A DNA stretch of 17,769 bases from Kiritimatiellia bacterium (GTDB lineage: Bacteria; Verrucomicrobiota; Kiritimatiellia; SLAD01). Position 1 is the stretch's first letter, and every line of letters starts with the position of its first letter. Positions 14,295 to 17,769 of this stretch are shown here, one piece after another. Location of the stretch: positions 1-17,769 of the forward strand of contig SKZA01000174.1 of NCBI GenBank assembly GCA_007127595.1. The letters are read 5' to 3'. The notes beneath the pieces are model-generated. The model was given only the letters and a program-made list of their open reading frames with translations. It was not told where the DNA came from and searched no databases. The position numbers and the translations under genes were made by a program.

Positions 14295-16835
14295 CTACTC
14301 CACGCGCTCGACGCGGACGTTCTTGACGCGGACGGGATAGTGCGAATCGAAATGGAACGAGTAGACCACTGGGAAATGGTCGGTCAGTTCCACGTCCAGC
14401 GTCGCGATTCGTTCTCCAGCAAGAACGGGAACAGAGCGATAGACCGTATGCTCGGGCCGCTCGATGGCCCATGCGCCCAAAGGGGAGCCTGTCGGCGCGT
14501 CGCTTTCAAACTCCAATGACGCGCGATACGTACCCGCTTCAAACGGCAACCTTGGGCCGTACAAGACGCGGCCTATGGGGTCGCGCGATGGGTGGAAGAG
14601 TACCGCGCCGGATTCCGGCTCCGTGTGACCGGCGCGGAAGAAGCAAGCGGGTTGAATCGAGGTCGTCGTGAAGGGCTCCCGTATGCTCGTGAGGCTCACG
14701 TAATCGATGTCCACTTCGCCGGAGAGCCACTGGATGCGGACATGACCCACGGAATAAGCCGGCAGCTCGCGCGCGGCTACGGCGAGCCAGATCCAGCGGT
14801 CCGACTCCACCGGGTATTCGGCGCTGGCCCAATCCACATCATCACCCTGCGCTGTTACGAGGAGTGCTCCGTGTCCGCGCACGCGCATGAGCCAGAACAC
14901 TTCCTTCTGTCCCACCAAACTGGTGCGCGCCACATAGGTGGATGGATGTTCCTCGTTCAGCCTTACGTATCCGTCGTCGATGGCGGTTTCATCGCGCACG
15001 TGCGCTTCGGCGTTCCGGGGGTTCCGTTCCGGGTTGTACCGGCGGGATGGAAATCGAACATCGCACGTCAACAGGGTTTGCGCGACATGTGGATCGGCTG
15101 TGTCCAGAATTCGAAACGCCCATACGCGATCGTCGCGTTCGAGAAATTCCAGGCGCGAATGTTCTGCGAGTCGGTTGAGCGTATGGGAAACGGGGAAGGG
15201 GCTGACGACTTCCGGGAACGCGTCTTCATGTAGCAGGACATAGCGGATATTCCATGCAAGCAGCATGTCGAGCTGTTCATCACTGATCACGCCGGCGTTC
15301 ATGCCGCGTAACGGCTCGAAGACTTCACGGTAGTAGTCCTGTTCAACCACTGGGCTGTAGCCGTTCAGCATGCGTATGCGATACAGCGTCGAGTAATATT
15401 GATACAGGGATGACCAGTGGGAATCTCCGGGCCAGATGGGCAGCGCCATGGCACGGACGGGGGTGTCATGGCGCGCGGCGTGATCCGCGCTCACCGCCGC
15501 GTAGGCGCCCTGTTTCGAGTCGAGCAGGCAGAGTTCCACTTGGGTGTGGCGCGCGTATTCGAAAGTCATGAACCCGGCAAAGACGACCAGCAGGATCATG
15601 CCGGTTCGTCTCTTCAGTTGCTGGAAGAGCGGAGCGGTGATCACACACAGCATGACCGTAATCAGTGTGGGGGCCAAAGTCAGAAAGCGTGCGGGTTGGC
15701 GTATCATTTGAAGCGGGGGCAATAGCTCGCGGGCCAGGACATAAAGCGCCCCGCCCCGCGGTCCGTTGGCGCCTAAGGCGAGGGCGTATAGGCCGCACAC
15801 CACCGCGATCCATGCAACGGCCGTAACGAATGGACGCCACACGCTTCGCGTAAACGCGCGCCAGCCAAGAAAAATCGCCGCAGCCGCTGTGAGGAAGATC
15901 CAAGCATAACCGATATATACGCCGTGATGGTTTAGCGTGGCATCCCATGAAAGAAAATTCTGTCGCGTGGGGGAGTAGAGCGCCACCTCGCGCATGGAGC
16001 GTCCGCCGGCCATGTGTTCGGAACCGGCAATATACCGCGCCAGATGGCGCGAGTAGATATAGGCCGCCACGAGGCCGACCGCCACCGGCCAGAGGGCGCG
16101 CACCCCTTGCAGCAGGGCGGCGGACAGGGGCTGCCGATCCGCACGCCAGCGGATCGTGAAAAGGATCGCGCCCCATGAGACCGCCAGCAGGAACGTGAAG
16201 AAGAACAGTTGCAGGTCCGATATGATATTTAAGAACAGGGCGAGCCCGGCGACGATGCCGCCCGCGATGCGCCGTTCGCGGATCGCCCATTCCAAGCCGA
16301 AAATGACCATCGGCGGCCAGAGCATGGCATAACCTGTGGGACTACCGCCCAGCAAGGCGTGATAACGATAGGGAACCAAGATGGCCAATGCGCTGAAGAT
16401 GAGGATGCGCCATGGGTCCTTCGTGTAGAAGCGCGCGATCAGGACAGTGAACAAGAAGGTCAGCCACAGCGAGATCACGCCCGTAACATTCCATCCGAAC
16501 GGCGCGCCGCCCCATTTCGCCCCGACGACATACAGGAGGGAAAAGGGGAGGTAATAGGCACCCGGCAGATGCCGTTCATCGTCGTTATCGCGATTGAACT
16601 CATAGACATTCGTGCCCCAGGAGCTATACCCCGTGAGGACGTCGCCCAGCAGCCAGAAGCGATAGAGCAGTTGCAGGTGGTCGCCGGGAATCATGTAGCG
16701 CGGCGGTTGCCCATGCGGATTGGATGAGGAGTTGGGGATGGCTGTATGCACATGGAGGGGCAACGGCCAGGTCACCGCGGCCCAAGCCAAGAGCGTGATA
16801 AGCAACGATAGAGCTGTGTATCGACCCGTACTCAT
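14295..16835 (-). CDS. Large polytopic membrane protein, probable GT-C/YfhO-like glycosyltransferase with C-terminal beta-sandwich domains
   Basis: An 846-residue protein with a first helix at about residues 8-25 and about ten more hydrophobic segments up to residue 410. The first outer loop has MIPGDHLQLLYRFWLLGDVL, with Asp52 at the acidic position used by GT-C enzymes. The soluble half begins near residue 420 with the YfhO-like stretch (LNGYSPVVEQDYYREVFEPL, MLLAWNIRYVLLHED). Residues about 620-720 look like a carbohydrate-binding beta-sandwich (GHVRIQWLSGEVDIDYVSL). Residues about 759-846 resemble the 689-780 region of the other large GT-C in this window (FEAGTYRASLEF, VLAGERIATLDV). It probably transfers sugar on the outer face of the inner membrane; true YfhO proteins have been linked to lipoteichoic acid glycosylation. 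The gene lies 36 bases downstream of the SGNH hydrolase gene and is probably cotranscribed with it. Confidence 0.7.
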   Translation of the reverse strand: MSTGRYTALSLLITLLAWAAVTWPLPLHVHTAIPNSSSNPHGQPPRYMIPGDHLQLLYRFWLLGDVLTGYSSWGTNVYEFNRDNDDERHLPGAYYLPFSLLYVVGAKWGGAPFGWNVTGVISLWLTFLFTVLIARFYTKDPWRILIFSALAILVPYRYHALLGGSPTGYAMLWPPMVIFGLEWAIRERRIAGGIVAGLALFLNIISDLQLFFFTFLLAVSWGAILFTIRWRADRQPLSAALLQGVRALWPVAVGLVAAYIYSRHLARYIAGSEHMAGGRSMREVALYSPTRQNFLSWDATLNHHGVYIGYAWIFLTAAAAIFLGWRAFTRSVWRPFVTAVAWIAVVCGLYALALGANGPRGGALYVLARELLPPLQMIRQPARFLTLAPTLITVMLCVITAPLFQQLKRRTGMILLVVFAGFMTFEYARHTQVELCLLDSKQGAYAAVSADHAARHDTPVRAMALPIWPGDSHWSSLYQYYSTLYRIRMLNGYSPVVEQDYYREVFEPLRGMNAGVISDEQLDMLLAWNIRYVLLHEDAFPEVVSPFPVSHTLNRLAEHSRLEFLERDDRVWAFRILDTADPHVAQTLLTCDVRFPSRRYNPERNPRNAEAHVRDETAIDDGYVRLNEEHPSTYVARTSLVGQKEVFWLMRVRGHGALLVTAQGDDVDWASAEYPVESDRWIWLAVAARELPAYSVGHVRIQWLSGEVDIDYVSLTSIREPFTTTSIQPACFFRAGHTEPESGAVLFHPSRDPIGRVLYGPRLPFEAGTYRASLEFESDAPTGSPLGAWAIERPEHTVYRSVPVLAGERIATLDVELTDHFPVVYSFHFDSHYPVRVKNVRVERVE

Positions 16836-16871
16836 AGGGGGTTGCAGCCCGTCCCCGCCCGCCTGTTCATC

Positions 16872-17769
16872 CTATTCCGTTTCCGGCGCGTCATCGTCTT
16901 CGATCAAGCTCTCGTAATCGGCGGTGTCCACCGCCGTAACGTCGTGAAGAAAGTTGGCAAGCAAACGCCACATGCGTTCGGGCGAGGCGTTGGCGTATAT
17001 CGGCAGGTAACTGGCGTCGATCAATTCATTCGCTAGAAGGAACTGGAAAATGGTTTCAGCCGCCAGGCGATGGCCGATTTCGCTTGGATGGGGGTCTACA
17101 TTCGGGATCGCCTGAAGCCGTACCGGAGACTGGCCCCTGAATGTGTCGAGCAGGTCCAGGTACCCGATGCCTTCCTCGCGCAGCACGTCGCCGATCTGCT
17201 GATGAATCCACTCGAAAGGATAACGGTCCACGTTGTCGAACGTAGGGAAGATGACGGGCACAAACGCGATCCCGTGTTCTTCGCATGTTTCATTGAAGGT
17301 ACGGAGCGCTCGGACAAACACACGCCAACCGCTGTAATCCTTGTCGTAGAGGCGCTCGTAATATCGATGATACCCCTGCTGCGACTTGAAGGTAGCGTAT
17401 TGCTGATAGATCCAGGAGCCGGCCCGCGTATAAGGGAGGATGCGGGCCAGCCAGGCCGGGGGGGGCGGCGGTAACGCTTCGAGCCGCCAACTTCTGTATT
17501 CCCGCGTGCGGTGCGGATCTTCCGTGTCGTTCAGACAAATCCCCAGGATCAGCAGGTGGGGTTCCCATGGGATGATATCGTCCAGGTAACGCAGTTGGGT
17601 GTGTGTCGAGTCTCCGCCCTGCGCCCATACGCGTACCTTGGCTGGGCGCTGGTCGGGGTTGTAATTCAGGAGCGCCTCCAGTCGCGCGCCGTAGGTATCG
17701 TAGAACGTGACACCCGCCCCGTGTGTGATGGAATCGCCGACCACCGCAACGCGCAGCGGATCGGGATAA
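16872..17769 (-). CDS. SGNH/GDSL hydrolase, N-terminus outside window
   Basis: A probable esterase or acylhydrolase of the SGNH fold. Counting from the GTG at 17744, block I is GDSITHGAG with Ser5, block II is AQGGDSTH with a Gly, block III is LGICLND with Asn72, and block V is VDPHPSEIGH with Asp217 and His219, so the catalytic set is complete. The GTG at 17744 is not the true start: the frame stays open to the window edge and encodes YPDPLRVA just before VVGDS, which is the first beta strand of the fold. The start, and any signal peptide, lies beyond 17769. Within glycan loci these enzymes commonly remove or transfer acetyl groups on sugars, so an O-acetyl ester is a plausible substrate. 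A run of eight C on the coding strand (17465-17458) encodes the five-proline stretch after EAL. The C-terminus is acidic (EDDDAPETE). Confidence 0.85.
   Translation of the reverse strand, partial: YPDPLRVAVVGDSITHGAGVTFYDTYGARLEALLNYNPDQRPAKVRVWAQGGDSTHTQLRYLDDIIPWEPHLLILGICLNDTEDPHRTREYRSWRLEALPPPPPAWLARILPYTRAGSWIYQQYATFKSQQGYHRYYERLYDKDYSGWRVFVRALRTFNETCEEHGIAFVPVIFPTFDNVDRYPFEWIHQQIGDVLREEGIGYLDLLDTFRGQSPVRLQAIPNVDPHPSEIGHRLAAETIFQFLLANELIDASYLPIYANASPERMWRLLANFLHDVTAVDTADYESLIEDDDAPETE

Noticed and set aside
14310..14334. Ten-base direct repeat (gacgcggacg, 15-base period) at the end of the 846-residue glycosyltransferase gene
   Set aside because: It falls in codons for the repeated Val-Arg pattern of the C-terminal strand (VRVKNVRVERVE) and is explained by coding sequence.
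1..17769. tRNA, rRNA, CRISPR arrays, complete insertion-sequence ends
   Set aside because: No cloverleaf-like or rRNA-like stretch, no spaced direct repeats and no paired terminal inverted repeats were found on reading; nearly all bases lie in supported genes.

Overview
The window is GC-rich (by eye) and almost fully coding, with short gaps and tight gene coupling, as expected of a free-living Gram-negative bacterium. The tail of a transposase with a DnaA-like helix-turn-helix, the CotH/VTC/DUF4956 trio and large membrane glycosyltransferases with appended beta-sandwich domains would fit an environmental PVC-type lineage (Kiritimatiellota/Verrucomicrobiota/Lentisphaerota). This placement is a low-confidence inference, since no phylogenetic marker gene is present.

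Layout. (1) Positions 1-1182, plus strand: the C-terminal end of a probable REP/IS200-like transposase, then a PIG-L (LmbE-like) N-deacetylase. (2) 1215-3661, minus strand: an NAD-dependent sugar epimerase/dehydratase followed by an oligosaccharide flippase, joined by a GTGA stop/start overlap. (3) 3786-14291, plus strand: a family 2 glycosyltransferase with two C-terminal membrane helices, a GT-C-type polytopic membrane glycosyltransferase, then the VTC-domain protein, DUF4956 membrane protein and CotH kinase-family protein, and a second GT-C-type enzyme. A promoter with a consensus -35 box appears to sit at the stop codon of the first GT-C gene, so the last four genes may form their own unit. 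(4) 14295-17769, minus strand: an SGNH/GDSL hydrolase whose N-terminus lies beyond the window, followed by a third large polytopic GT-C/YfhO-like protein that converges on the second GT-C gene with 3 bp between stops.

How the genes may work together. The set reads as part of a cell-envelope or exported-glycan locus: nucleotide-sugar conversion, a polyprenyl-phosphate-type glycosyltransferase, flipping across the inner membrane, transfer of lipid-linked sugars on the outer face by GT-C enzymes, and trimming by an N-deacetylase and an SGNH esterase. No initiating phosphoglycosyltransferase, Wzy polymerase or Wza/Wzc export machinery is visible, so the locus either continues outside or serves glycosylation of a protein or lipid.

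The most interesting part is the VTC-DUF4956-CotH trio inserted between membrane glycosyltransferases. Its CotH member carries a LamG domain, a degenerate first CotH-like lobe, an atrophied Ig-like domain and then a full CotH kinase domain. No RNA genes, CRISPR arrays or complete insertion sequences were found. No stretch longer than about 125 bases lacks a gene.
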